The position numbers were made by a program, and so were the translations under genes. DNA of 31,921 bases from Syntrophomonadaceae bacterium (GTDB lineage: Bacteria; Bacillota; Syntrophomonadia; Syntrophomonadales; Syntrophomonadaceae): assembly GCA_028683995.1 (NCBI GenBank), contig JAQUGU010000001.1, positions 1 through 31,921 of the forward strand, read 5' to 3'. The notes beneath the pieces were generated by a model. It saw only the letters and a list, made by a program, of their open reading frames with translations, did no database searches and was not told where the DNA came from. Below are positions 24,862 to 31,921 of this stretch, in pieces. Position 1 is the first letter of the stretch. Each line of letters begins with the position of its first letter.

Positions 24862-25701
24862 TTATTCTCTAAAATTAAGGTAAGTATACAATTGGTCCGC
24901 TAATTTTTTAGAAACGCCGGCAGAGCCCATGTTGGCCCGGCTTTCTGCACCGCCGGGACCATGGTAATCTGACCCTCCGGTCAATAGTAAGTGGTAGCGC
25001 CTGGCTAACCTCAACAGTTCTTCTATTTGCTCAGGACTATGTTCAGGATAAAAAACCTCTAAACCTTCTATACCCAGGTTAATAATATCGAGCACTTTTT
25101 TTTTGTTTTTTATTAACCCGGGATGAGCCAACACGGCAATACCACCCGCATTTTTTATTAGTTCAATCGCTTCCGCCGGTAAGAATTTATAACGGGGGAC
25201 ATATCCTGGGGCTCCCCACCCGATATATTTTTCAAATGCTTCGTCGATAGAAGCAACATAATTATTATTTATAAGAGCCCGGGCCACATGAGGCCTGCCG
25301 ATTGATTCCCCCTGAGCTAACTCTTTTACCTGAGTAAAATTGATTTTTAAACCTGCTTCCTGTAAACGGCTGACCATTTGCTCAGATCTATGATATCTGG
25401 AAATACGGATATCCTGCAAACGCTGGTTTAAAGCAGCATTTTGGGGGTCAATAAAATATCCCAAAATATGTACTTCTTCCTTTTCGGCTTCTGTATTCAA
25501 TTCTACAGCCGGAATAAAGTCCAGGCAGTAGGAGGTAGTATTCAGATATTGCCGGGCCTTTTCCAAACCAGCCACCGTGTCATGGTCACTTATAGCGATT
25601 CCTTTTAAACCAATTTCCACCGCCTTATCAATTACTTCTTGCGGTGTCAGGACTCCATCAGAGGCGGTAGTGTGAATGTGCAAATCATACTCATATTTCA
25701 A
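24862..25701 (-). CDS. PHP-domain metal-dependent phosphoesterase (RNase AM/TrpH-like)
   Basis: This 279-aa protein has PHP motifs DLHIHTTASDG at the N-terminus (H8, H10), ISDHDTVAGL, AVLAHPGLI and GGSDYHG, typical of the YciV/TrpH family of 5'-3' exonucleases and nucleotide phosphatases. The start is TTG at 25701, 7 nt behind GGAGG (25713-25709). A longer frame from an ATG at 25782 would translate the hairpin repeat itself, so it was rejected. The upstream gap holds composite repeat copy 3. Confidence 0.88.
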   Translation of the reverse strand: MKYEYDLHIHTTASDGVLTPQEVIDKAVEIGLKGIAISDHDTVAGLEKARQYLNTTSYCLDFIPAVELNTEAEKEEVHILGYFIDPQNAALNQRLQDIRISRYHRSEQMVSRLQEAGLKINFTQVKELAQGESIGRPHVARALINNNYVASIDEAFEKYIGWGAPGYVPRYKFLPAEAIELIKNAGGIAVLAHPGLIKNKKKVLDIINLGIEGLEVFYPEHSPEQIEELLRLARRYHLLLTGGSDYHGPGGAESRANMGSAGVSKKLADQLYTYLNFRE

Positions 25702-25745
25702 TGATTGTCCTCCAAACTTGTATAGCTGTTTTTGGCCGATAATCG

Positions 25746-25850
25746 GTAGGGGCGAACCCGTGTGTTCGCCCGGGGTCGGCAATTATGTTACTCAAGAGGC
25801 CGATACCCAGTTTCGTGGTCGGCCGGGCAGACACATGGGTCTGCCCCTAC
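25746..25850 (+). repeat. Composite hairpin element, copy 3 (105 bp)
   Basis: Left arm GTAGGGGCGAACCCGTGTG... and right arm ...ACATGGGTCTGCCCCTAC carry the same 8-6-8 hairpins as copies 1 and 2. The centre is longer and diverged but starts with the shared GGGTCGGCA. It lies 27 bp after the dipeptidase stop. The flank carries ACGCCTTAC (25858-25866), which also occurs next to copy 2. Confidence 0.85.
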
Positions 25851-25877
25851 AAAATTCACGCCTTACGCCCTAGCGCC

Positions 25878-26813
25878 TCACTCCTCACTACCTAGCACCG
25901 CTTTAATCACCCTCAGGGCGTTTTCGCTAAGAATCATAGCGGTTTCAGCCGGGGTAAAGCCTCTGCCAGCCAGGATTTGTGGCCACCTGCTGTATTCTTC
26001 AACCCCCTGCATAAGCAAAACATCAGCACCATCAAAATCTGATCCCAGAGCTACATGCTCTACTCCTATAAGGTCTGAAATATAAGCTAAATGATCCAGT
26101 AGATCATTTAATTCGGGTTTACCATCTTCCTTAATAAACTCGGGTACCTGATTGATTCCAATTACCCCGCCATTTTCAGCCAGGGCTTTTAATTGCGCAT
26201 CATCCAGGTTCCTGCGGTGGTTACATAGAGCCCGGGCATTGGCATGACTGACCAGCACCGGCTTATTATAAAGATTCAGGGCATCATAATAGCTTCTAAT
26301 TGCTACATGGGAGAGGTCCAGCATTATACCCAAATTCTCCATCAGATATATTATTTCCTTACCTTTGTTGCTAATTCCTCCTCCCCCCTCCTCTCCTACT
26401 CCATCAGCCAGCAGGTTGCGGTTATTCCAGGTAAGTCCAAGACTTCTCAAACCCATTCGATAGAGTAAACTTAAAATTTCACTGTCGCTTCCCAGTGCAT
26501 CTGCTCCCTCCAGGTGCAATATGCAGGCAATTTTATCGGTATTAGCGGCAGCAATAATGTCTTCATAAGTAAAAACCGGCTGTAGATAATCCTGGTATTT
26601 ATCCAGCTCACTATAAAATTTCTCTATCTGTTTTAGTATTTGGCGTAATGACTCATTCATTCCCTGGGGCATAGTAAACAGAGCGAAAATTTGAAGCCCG
26701 ACTCCGGCTTTTCGTGCCCTTTTAATGTCGCAGTGGCAACTGTTGTCATATAATGACTGACCGTTTTTTTGTAAAGATGAAATAGTATCACAGTGCAAAT
26801 CAACTATTTTCAT
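25878..26813 (-). CDS. Membrane dipeptidase family protein (peptidase M19)
   Basis: This 311-aa zinc dipeptidase is related to renal dipeptidase. The metal ligands appear in order: H7 and D9 in VDLHCDT, bridging E102 in HLEGAD, H169 in DLSHVA and H190 in VSHANAR, then the substrate-side aspartate in GSDFDG. There is no signal peptide, so it is probably cytosolic, as for most bacterial members. GGAGGG precedes the ATG at 26813. The exact substrate (L,D- or D-amino dipeptides) cannot be told from sequence. Confidence 0.92.
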   Translation of the reverse strand: MKIVDLHCDTISSLQKNGQSLYDNSCHCDIKRARKAGVGLQIFALFTMPQGMNESLRQILKQIEKFYSELDKYQDYLQPVFTYEDIIAAANTDKIACILHLEGADALGSDSEILSLLYRMGLRSLGLTWNNRNLLADGVGEEGGGGISNKGKEIIYLMENLGIMLDLSHVAIRSYYDALNLYNKPVLVSHANARALCNHRRNLDDAQLKALAENGGVIGINQVPEFIKEDGKPELNDLLDHLAYISDLIGVEHVALGSDFDGADVLLMQGVEEYSRWPQILAGRGFTPAETAMILSENALRVIKAVLGSEE

Positions 26814-26920
26814 ATTAACCCTCCATGTCTACTGGACACACATACCCAAAGGGCACACGCAGCCACGTTTGCAAATTTGCCATTTAAAGTGAGGAGCGAA
26901 GACGGCAGAGTAGCATAAGA

Positions 26921-26952
26921 AAGAACCTGCCTTTTAATGTAAGCAGGTTCTT
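26921..26952 (-). terminator. spoVS terminator (possibly bidirectional)
   Basis: A perfect 10-bp stem (AAGAACCTGC / GCAGGTTCTT) with a 12-nt loop is flanked on the minus strand by TTCTTTCTTATG and on the plus strand by TTCTTTTTATCTT. It lies 50 bp after the spoVS stop. Confidence 0.65.
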
Positions 26953-27001
26953 TTTATCTTATCATGAAAATTCCTAATCATGAAAGTTCTTATGCCCCGT
27001 C

Positions 27002-27262
27002 TTAACGGGGTTCAATAATCAGCTTAATCGCTGTCCTCTCTTCGCCATCTATAATTATATCCGTAAAAGCAGGGATACATATCAAGTCCATCCCACTGGG
27101 AGCAACAAATCCACGGGCAATAGCAATTGCTTTAACAGCCTGGTTAATTGCACCTGCTCCTATAGCTTGTATTTCTGCAGATCCTTTTTCTCTAAGAACA
27201 CCTGCCAGTGCTCCTGCAACTGAATTTGGACTGGACTTGGCTGAAACCTTTAATACCTCCAT
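27002..27262 (-). CDS. spoVS: Stage V sporulation protein S
   Basis: This 86-aa Alba-like protein matches SpoVS along its length: VSAKSSPNSVAGALAGVLRE, IQAIGAGAINQAVKAIAIARG and SGMDLICIPAF. In B. subtilis it is needed for coat assembly and proper sporulation and is SigH-dependent. GGGAGG precedes the ATG at 27262. A SigH-like promoter lies 55-80 bp upstream and a terminator follows, so it is probably monocistronic despite following ymdB. It indicates a spore-forming relative. Confidence 0.97.
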   Translation of the reverse strand: MEVLKVSAKSSPNSVAGALAGVLREKGSAEIQAIGAGAINQAVKAIAIARGFVAPSGMDLICIPAFTDIIIDGEERTAIKLIIEPR

Positions 27263-27316
27263 GAAATAACCTCCCTCAAGAATTAGTATATTGATTAGTT
27301 GCTCTCTCTAATGTAT

Positions 27317-27343
27317 ATTCTAAGTTTATATGGTAATTCCTTC
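27317..27343 (-). promoter_or_regulatory. SigH-like promoter of spoVS
   Basis: GAAGGAATT (27343-27335) matches the SigH -35 consensus RnAGGAwWW. It is followed after 14 nt by GAAT (27320-27317), the SigH -10 core. B. subtilis spoVS is known to be SigH-controlled, so the position is meaningful. Confidence 0.65.
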
Positions 27344-27426
27344 TTTTTGGTAAAATCTTTTGGATAATTTTTCATTATTCAGAAAATTTTTCTCGAGGTT
27401 TCATAGAGATATTTAATTTTTAAAGA

Positions 27427-28209
27427 TCAGGGAAGAGTGCGGTTAATCCGGCCGATTTTTTGAACCTGATTATTATTGTCGTCGATGCTTAGTATTACCC
27501 CCTGCAGCATGGCAGTGCCGCCAGCGACTTCCAGTCGGACGGGCCTCTGGTAAATTATTTTATTAATAACCATATCTTTATCCATTCCCAGAATGGATTC
27601 CAGGGGGCCGGTCATCCCCATGTCTGTAATATAGGCAGTACCCCCGGGCAATATCCTTTCATCAGCAGTCTGAATATGGGTGTGAGTGCCCAACACTGCA
27701 GTCACCTTACTGTCAAAATAGTAAGCCATGGCTAATTTTTCAGATGTTGCTTCAGCGTGAAAGTCGACAATAATAATGTCGCTTTGTTCTTGAATTTCTT
27801 GTAGTACCTGCTCCACTCCTCGGAAGGGGCAATCCAAAGGAGATAAAAAAACCCGTCCCATGGCATTAATTACTGCTATTTTTTTGTTTATTCCGCCAGT
27901 ATAAATATGATAACCCTGCCCCGGGCAATAGGGGGGGAAATTTATCGGCCTCACCAGCCGAAATTCATCATCAACAAAGCTATATATATCCTTGTTATCC
28001 CATACGTGGTTACCCATAGTCAAAACATCAATACCGCTGCCTAAAAGCTCATTCAATACCGGTCGGGTCAATCCCCTTCCCCCGGCTGCATTTTCAGCAT
28101 TGGCGATAACAAAATCGATATTATTCTCTCTTTGTATACCCGGCAACAGCCCTTTAATAGCTCTTCTGCCAGGTCGGCCCACAATATCTGCGATTACCAG
28201 TATATTCAA
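27427..28209 (-). CDS. ymdB: YmdB-family metallophosphoesterase (2',3'-cyclic-nucleotide phosphodiesterase)
   Basis: This 260-aa protein has the metal-binding motifs IADIVGRPG, NAENAAGGRG, GNHVWDN, DFHAEATSEK and GTHTHIQTAD of the TIGR00282 family. B. subtilis YmdB hydrolyses cyclic nucleotides and affects biofilm versus motility choice. The start is TTG at 28209 behind GGAGG, which lies inside the last codons of the upstream gene, so translation is likely coupled. The rny-ymdB-spoVS order is conserved. Confidence 0.95.
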   Translation of the reverse strand: MNILVIADIVGRPGRRAIKGLLPGIQRENNIDFVIANAENAAGGRGLTRPVLNELLGSGIDVLTMGNHVWDNKDIYSFVDDEFRLVRPINFPPYCPGQGYHIYTGGINKKIAVINAMGRVFLSPLDCPFRGVEQVLQEIQEQSDIIIVDFHAEATSEKLAMAYYFDSKVTAVLGTHTHIQTADERILPGGTAYITDMGMTGPLESILGMDKDMVINKIIYQRPVRLEVAGGTAMLQGVILSIDDNNNQVQKIGRINRTLP

Positions 28210-28212
28210 TCT

Positions 28213-28716
28213 TTATAATCCTCCAGTATTTCTGTTAAACATGCACAGTCTGCCATGGTCGCGATAAGCAAAAAGATAGCCTGCATTATCATGATTATTA
28301 TTTAGCTGTAGCAGCAGATCACGCTTAACTTGTTTCTTAAATGAATCGCAGGTTAACGCAGTTTTACCGTCATCAAGCAGACAGTCGTAAAACTCTTCCC
28401 GTAATAGCGATATCAATAAATTAATCTCATTTTCATTGATGCTTTTAACGTCCCGATAATAACGAAGAAAAGTTAAACCGGCCAGCCTTTTAAATTTTAT
28501 ATTGAATATTTCCGGCTTGCTTTCCTCTAACTTATGTAATAACTGCATACATTCCCGGCCCCTGGTGATGAACTTCTCTTCCTGCTCCTGATCTATCTCC
28601 TTGCCCAATGCCACTTCGATTATCAGTAAATCGCTATTATAATCATATTTGACTATATTAATCTCGGGAAAGTTTACTGATACATTCAAAAATATTTCTA
28701 AGCCCGTTTCATTCAT
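28213..28716 (-). CDS. Hypothetical protein between rny and ymdB, 167 aa
   Basis: I do not recognise this protein. It is soluble, acidic and rich in Leu, Asn and Glu, with four cysteines and no membrane segment. An upstream in-frame ATG at 28752 exists, but AAGGGGAAG stands just before the ATG at 28716, so the latter is chosen. It ends 3 nt before ymdB and carries that gene's ribosome-binding site, indicating one operon. It could be a lineage-specific partner of RNase Y or YmdB; that is only guilt by association. Confidence 0.7.
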   Translation of the reverse strand: MNETGLEIFLNVSVNFPEINIVKYDYNSDLLIIEVALGKEIDQEQEEKFITRGRECMQLLHKLEESKPEIFNIKFKRLAGLTFLRYYRDVKSINENEINLLISLLREEFYDCLLDDGKTALTCDSFKKQVKRDLLLQLNNNHDNAGYLFAYRDHGRLCMFNRNTGGL

Positions 28717-28810
28717 TTTGCATCTTCCCCTTAATAACTCAATGATAAACATTTCTTCAATCCAAATCCAAATTCCTTCTGCCTTATGTTTGCAAAAATT
28801 GACACTCCAA

Positions 28811-28840
28811 TAATAAAAGCAGGGCTATTTGCCCTGCCTT
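28811..28840 (-). terminator. rny terminator
   Basis: The stem GCAGGGC / GCCCTGC (28819-28825 with 28831-28837), with a 5-nt loop, is followed on the minus strand by TTTTATTATT. It lies 18 bp after the rny stop. Confidence 0.8.
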
Positions 28841-28854
28841 ATTGTCTTTTTAGC

Positions 28855-30393
28855 TTATTTTGCATATTCTATTGACCGGGTTTCACGTATAACCACCACT
28901 TTTATTTGTCCGGGGTAATCCAAATCATTCTCCACCCTATTAGCAATATCCCGAGCCATACTTATAGCCCGTAAATCATCGATTTCTTCAGGTTTAACAA
29001 TAATTCTAATTTCCCTGCCGGCCTGAATAGCAAAGGTTTTTTCTACTCCATCAAAAGATTCGGCGATGCCCTCCAACTTCTCCAGTCGTTTAATATATGC
29101 TTCCAGAGTTTCCCTACGAGCGCCAGGGCGTGATGCGGAAATGGCATCTGCAGCCTGAACCAGAACTGACTCAATATACTGGGGTTCTATATCACCATGA
29201 TGAGCACCGATAGCATTAATTACTTCCTTACCTTCACGATATTTTTTAGCCAGGTCTACGCCAATCTCTATATGCGGTCCTGAAACCTCATGATCTACCG
29301 CTTTTCCTATATCATGCAGTAAACCTCCCCTTTTTGCCAGTACTATGTCAACCTCTAGTTCTGATGCCATAATTCCGGCCAGGTGAGCTACTTCAATTGA
29401 ATGCCGTAGTACATTTTGTCCATAACTGGTGCGATATTTCAGCCTTCCCAGTAGTTTTATCAATTCCGGATGCAATCCGTGGACTCCCACCTCAAAAGCA
29501 GCCTGCTCGCCCACATCCCTTATTTCCTGTTCGATTTCCTTCTGAGCTTTTTCCACCATTTCCTCTATACGAGCAGGATGGATACGCCCATCAGACACCA
29601 GATTACCCAGGGCAACTCGGGCTACTTCTCTGCGTATAGGATCAAATGATGAGAGAATCACTGCTTCCGGAGTGTCATCAATGATCAGATCTACACCGGT
29701 TAAGGTTTCAAAAGTACGAATATTACGACCTTCCCTACCAATAATCCTACCCTTCATTTCGTCATTAGGTAGTGCAACAACAGAAACGGTAGTTTCAGAA
29801 ACAACATCGGCAGCACACTTTTGAATTGCAATAGATACTATGTTTTTAGCCCTCTTATTTGCCTCTTCCTTTGCTTCCGCCTCAATATTCTTAATCATTA
29901 CCGCAGTTTCATTACGGATCTGTTGCTCAACATTGTATAATAACAATTCTTTGGCTTCTTCAGAGGTTAAACCGGATAGCCGCTCTAATTCCTTGAGCTG
30001 CCGGGTTAGAATAAGCTGCAAATCCTGATTAGTTTTTTCCAGCTCCTTCTCTTTATCGTAGAGAGTCTGTTCCTTTTTCTCCATATTTTCAGACTTCTTA
30101 TCCAGCATCTCTTCTTTTTGAATTATCCGTCTTTCCAAGCGATCCAGTTCGCGGCGACGGTCACGAATATCCTTTTCGGCTTCCTGCCGATTACGGTGTA
30201 TTTCTTCCTTGCCTTCCAGTAGAATCTCCTTTTTTTGTGCTTCTGCCTCTTTAGTACACTCCTCAACAATGCGCGAAGCCTCTTCCTCGGCAGCACCTAT
30301 TCTACTTTCAGCGATAAGCCTTCTACCGTAATATCCAGCAGCTAGCCCTACGGCCAATGAAAGTGTTATTATTATAAAGCTTGTTAGATTAAT
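28855..30393 (-). CDS. rny: Ribonuclease Y
   Basis: This membrane-anchored endoribonuclease initiates mRNA decay in Firmicutes. Domains in order are an N-terminal transmembrane helix, a long charged coiled coil (about 30-180), a KH domain with GREGRNIR, and an HD domain with LLHDIGKAVDHE. From the first ATG/GTG/TTG (TTG at 30357) the protein is 500 aa, lacks most of the helix and has no ribosome-binding site. An ATT at 30393, 5 nt behind AAGGGGGTG, gives 512 aa and restores NLTSFIIITLSLAVGLAAGYY. I take ATT as the likely start. A TAA at 30414-30412 bounds the frame. Confidence 0.93.
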   Translation of the reverse strand: MNLTSFIIITLSLAVGLAAGYYGRRLIAESRIGAAEEEASRIVEECTKEAEAQKKEILLEGKEEIHRNRQEAEKDIRDRRRELDRLERRIIQKEEMLDKKSENMEKKEQTLYDKEKELEKTNQDLQLILTRQLKELERLSGLTSEEAKELLLYNVEQQIRNETAVMIKNIEAEAKEEANKRAKNIVSIAIQKCAADVVSETTVSVVALPNDEMKGRIIGREGRNIRTFETLTGVDLIIDDTPEAVILSSFDPIRREVARVALGNLVSDGRIHPARIEEMVEKAQKEIEQEIRDVGEQAAFEVGVHGLHPELIKLLGRLKYRTSYGQNVLRHSIEVAHLAGIMASELEVDIVLAKRGGLLHDIGKAVDHEVSGPHIEIGVDLAKKYREGKEVINAIGAHHGDIEPQYIESVLVQAADAISASRPGARRETLEAYIKRLEKLEGIAESFDGVEKTFAIQAGREIRIIVKPEEIDDLRAISMARDIANRVENDLDYPGQIKVVVIRETRSIEYAK

Positions 30394-30414
30394 ATCTTCA
30401 CCCCCTTTTCTTTA

Positions 30415-30784
30415 AATTCTCTTCTTTTTTATTAATGGTTAAAGTCTTTAAAACAAAAAAAACCGAGTACAAACCCGGTTTTTTTAAGAAGATCCTGTAA
30501 TTTAAAAATGCCACATTTTTTACAGCAATAGAATTATACCCATATATTTAAGGGTATAAAATTACTCGCAGCATCTTATAGGGTGAGATTTCTTAAAAAC
30601 TCACCTACCCAACAGACAACTAACGTATATCTCCAAATGAAAGAGTATGTGTTTTTTACACATATCTCTATTAAATTCATTATCCATTCACCGGAAAAAC
30701 ACTAACAGTGTCTATATGGTCAAATCACCAGGATACTTCTTTACCAGAGTCTTGTATCAATTTTAGTTACTTTCCCCAATAGTG
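30415..30784. other. Hairpin-rich spacer between recA and rny
   Basis: This 370-bp gap has no recognisable gene. Besides the terminator at 30450-30486 it holds four further inverted repeats. These are TTATACCC/GGGTATAA (30534-30559), GGTGAG/CTCACC (30582-30605), AGAG-TATGTGT/ACACATA-CTCT (30642-30669) and ACACT/AGTGT (30699-30711). recX, often found after recA, is absent here. Confidence 0.65.
30450..30486 (-). terminator. Terminator upstream of rny (end of recA transcript)
   Basis: A stem of about six pairs with one mismatch, AACCG/CGGTT (30461-30480), is followed on the minus strand by TTTTTTTTGTTT. A run of T also follows on the plus strand. It should end recA mRNA about 300 nt after the stop codon. 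Confidence 0.75.
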
Positions 30785-31819
30785 TCAAGATTCCTCTAAA
30801 TTGTTGGTAGCCAACAGCCTGGCTTTATCCATTTCCTTAACCTTATTATCCAACATTTGCATGAACTCAGGATTATTTTTCAGATATTCCTTGGCGTTTT
30901 CCCGGCCCTGTCCCATCCTTTCACCTTCATACGAATACCAGGAGCCGCTTTTCTGGATAATATCCTTATCAGCCGCAATGTCCAGCAAATCCCCTTCATG
31001 GGATATGCCGGTTCCATACATAATATCAAATTCCGCGGTTTTAAACGGTGGTGCTACCTTGTTTTTTACCACTTTAGCCCGGGTGCGGGTACCGATTATG
31101 TCTGTTCCCTGTTTGATAGTATCTCCTTTTCTAACCTCGATTCGAATAGAAGAATAGAACTTCAAAGCCCGGCCACCGGTGGTAGTTTCAGGGCTGCCAT
31201 AGATAACGCCCACCTTCTCCCGGATTTGATTTATAAAGATAGTACAACCCTGTGATTTACCAATATGGGCAGTTAATTTACGCAAAGCCTGGGACATTAA
31301 ACGAGCCTGCAATCCCACATGGACATCACCCATTTCCCCATCCAACTCAGCTCTGGGAACCAGTGCTGCTACCGAATCAATCACAACAACATCAATAGCC
31401 CCGCTTCTAACCAGAGCTTCGGCAATTTCCAAAGCCTGCTCTCCTGAATCCGGTTGGGCTACCAGCAAGTTATTTATATCCACTCCCAGCCTTTTAGCAT
31501 ATTGCGGATCTAAAGCATGCTCAGCATCAATAAATGCTGCCATGCCACCTTCACTCTGAGCCTGGGCTATAGCGTGCAAAGCAACGGTAGTTTTACCGGA
31601 AGATTCCGGGCCAAAGATTTCTATTACCCGACCCCGGGGCAAGCCTCCTACCCCCAGCGCCAAATCCAGGGAAAGACAGCCGGTCGATATAACCTCGACA
31701 TTCATAGCTGCAGCTTCACCCAGTTTCATGATGGACCCTTTACCATACTGTTTTTCTATACCTTTAATCGCGTTATTAAGGGCATCTATCTTGCCCTGGT
31801 TGATTTGACCAGTATCCAT
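30785..31819 (-). CDS. recA: Recombinase RecA
   Basis: This 344-aa ATP-dependent strand-exchange protein is the SOS co-protease. The Walker A GPESSGKT is at 70-77. Other family blocks are FIDAEHALDP, VVIDSVAALVPRAEL, the L2 loop region INQIREKVGVIYGSPETTTGGRALKFY and the C-terminal domain with GREN. AGGAGGG precedes the ATG. It has its own SigA promoter and LexA box. Confidence 0.99.
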   Translation of the reverse strand: MDTGQINQGKIDALNNAIKGIEKQYGKGSIMKLGEAAAMNVEVISTGCLSLDLALGVGGLPRGRVIEIFGPESSGKTTVALHAIAQAQSEGGMAAFIDAEHALDPQYAKRLGVDINNLLVAQPDSGEQALEIAEALVRSGAIDVVVIDSVAALVPRAELDGEMGDVHVGLQARLMSQALRKLTAHIGKSQGCTIFINQIREKVGVIYGSPETTTGGRALKFYSSIRIEVRKGDTIKQGTDIIGTRTRAKVVKNKVAPPFKTAEFDIMYGTGISHEGDLLDIAADKDIIQKSGSWYSYEGERMGQGRENAKEYLKNNPEFMQMLDNKVKEMDKARLLATNNLEES

Positions 31820-31832
31820 TTCAAACCCTCCT

Positions 31833-31846
31833 CAAACATATGTTCG
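31833..31846 (-). promoter_or_regulatory. LexA (SOS) operator of recA
   Basis: CGAACATATGTTTG matches the Gram-positive LexA consensus CGAACRNRYGTTYG at every position. It sits just downstream of the predicted transcription start and abuts the ribosome-binding site, so LexA would block initiation or early elongation. Confidence 0.92.
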
Positions 31847-31859
31847 GTTCTTTTGTATA

Positions 31860-31888
31860 ATGATATCCAAGCGTTTTATAAATGTCAA
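31860..31888 (-). promoter_or_regulatory. SigA promoter of recA
   Basis: A perfect -35 TTGACA (31888-31883), a 17-bp spacer and -10 TATCAT (31865-31860, 5 of 6) form a near-consensus vegetative promoter. The start point is expected near 31853. Confidence 0.9.
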
Positions 31889-31921
31889 TGATTTTCTAAC
31901 CATATTTTGTATAAATAAATT

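Noticed and set aside
25702..25782. Longer N-terminus for the PHP-domain gene starting at an ATG inside the repeat
   Set aside because: The extra residues are translated repeat and spacer sequence, while a perfect ribosome-binding site precedes the TTG at 25701 and the DLHIH motif.
126..25850. CRISPR array made of the recurring hairpin units
   Set aside because: The units are dispersed kilobases apart, vary in sequence and lie in both orientations; no regular spacers or cas genes are present.
30801..31255. Two plus-strand open frames (118 and 132 codons) opposite recA
   Set aside because: Both are antisense to an intact recA and show low-complexity composition typical of shadow frames.
1..31921. 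tRNA, rRNA, prophage or transposase genes
   Set aside because: No cloverleaf, rRNA-like block, integrase or transposase motif was seen on either strand by inspection.

Overview
The window is a chromosomal block from a low-to-medium G+C, endospore-forming Firmicute of the Clostridia type. The evidence for this is the presence of spoVS with a SigH-like promoter, remA, rny-ymdB, a PASTA-domain Ser/Thr kinase, LL-diaminopimelate aminotransferase, and a Gram-positive LexA box in front of recA. A compact polyhydroxyalkanoate (PHA) locus together with these genes is reminiscent of Syntrophomonas-like syntrophs. That placement is inference, not something the sequence proves. All 32 genes recognised lie on the minus strand, so the window reads from right to left.

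Right end (about 24.3-31.9 kb): recA has a textbook SigA promoter and LexA operator. After a hairpin-rich 370-bp spacer come rny (RNase Y, probably starting at an ATT codon), an unknown 167-aa gene, ymdB and spoVS. Then come an M19 dipeptidase, a PHP-domain phosphoesterase and an unknown 127-aa gene.

Middle (about 17.5-24.2 kb): a divergent uracil-DNA-glycosylase-fold protein that keeps its Fe-S cysteines but has lost its active-site motif is followed by the PHA locus. The PHA order is phasin, strong intercistronic terminator, PhaR/PhaE-like synthase subunit, MaoC/PhaJ-like hydratase, PhaC synthase, terminator. A SERCA-type Ca2+ P-type ATPase and a 350-bp repeat-bearing gap follow.

Left part (1-17.5 kb): dapF and dapL (lysine and peptidoglycan precursor synthesis) lead into the widely conserved Firmicute housekeeping cluster yicC-remA-gmk-rpoZ-coaBC-metK, then priA-def-fmt-DUF116-YugP-like protease-rsmB-rlmN-prpC-prkC. 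Only about 29 bases of the next gene, probably rsgA, are present. Together these genes cover nucleotide and cofactor supply, replication restart, N-formylmethionine handling, rRNA methylation and cell-envelope signalling. They are tightly packed, with 4-44 nt overlaps and frequent TTG, GTG and possibly rarer start codons.

The most distinctive non-coding feature is a family of small intergenic hairpin elements. Three roughly 96-105 bp composite copies (126-221, 3954-4050, 25746-25850), one solo arm (10857-10882) and one diverged arm (16628-16654) share one architecture: an 8-bp stem, a 6-nt loop starting ACA, an 8-bp stem and a CTACA tail. The stem sequence changes between copies but pairing is kept. 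The three composites and the solo arm lie just downstream of stop codons. A second, short ACGCGGAT-type repeat occurs in the gaps next to metK and dapF. No rRNA, tRNA, CRISPR array, prophage or transposase gene was seen.
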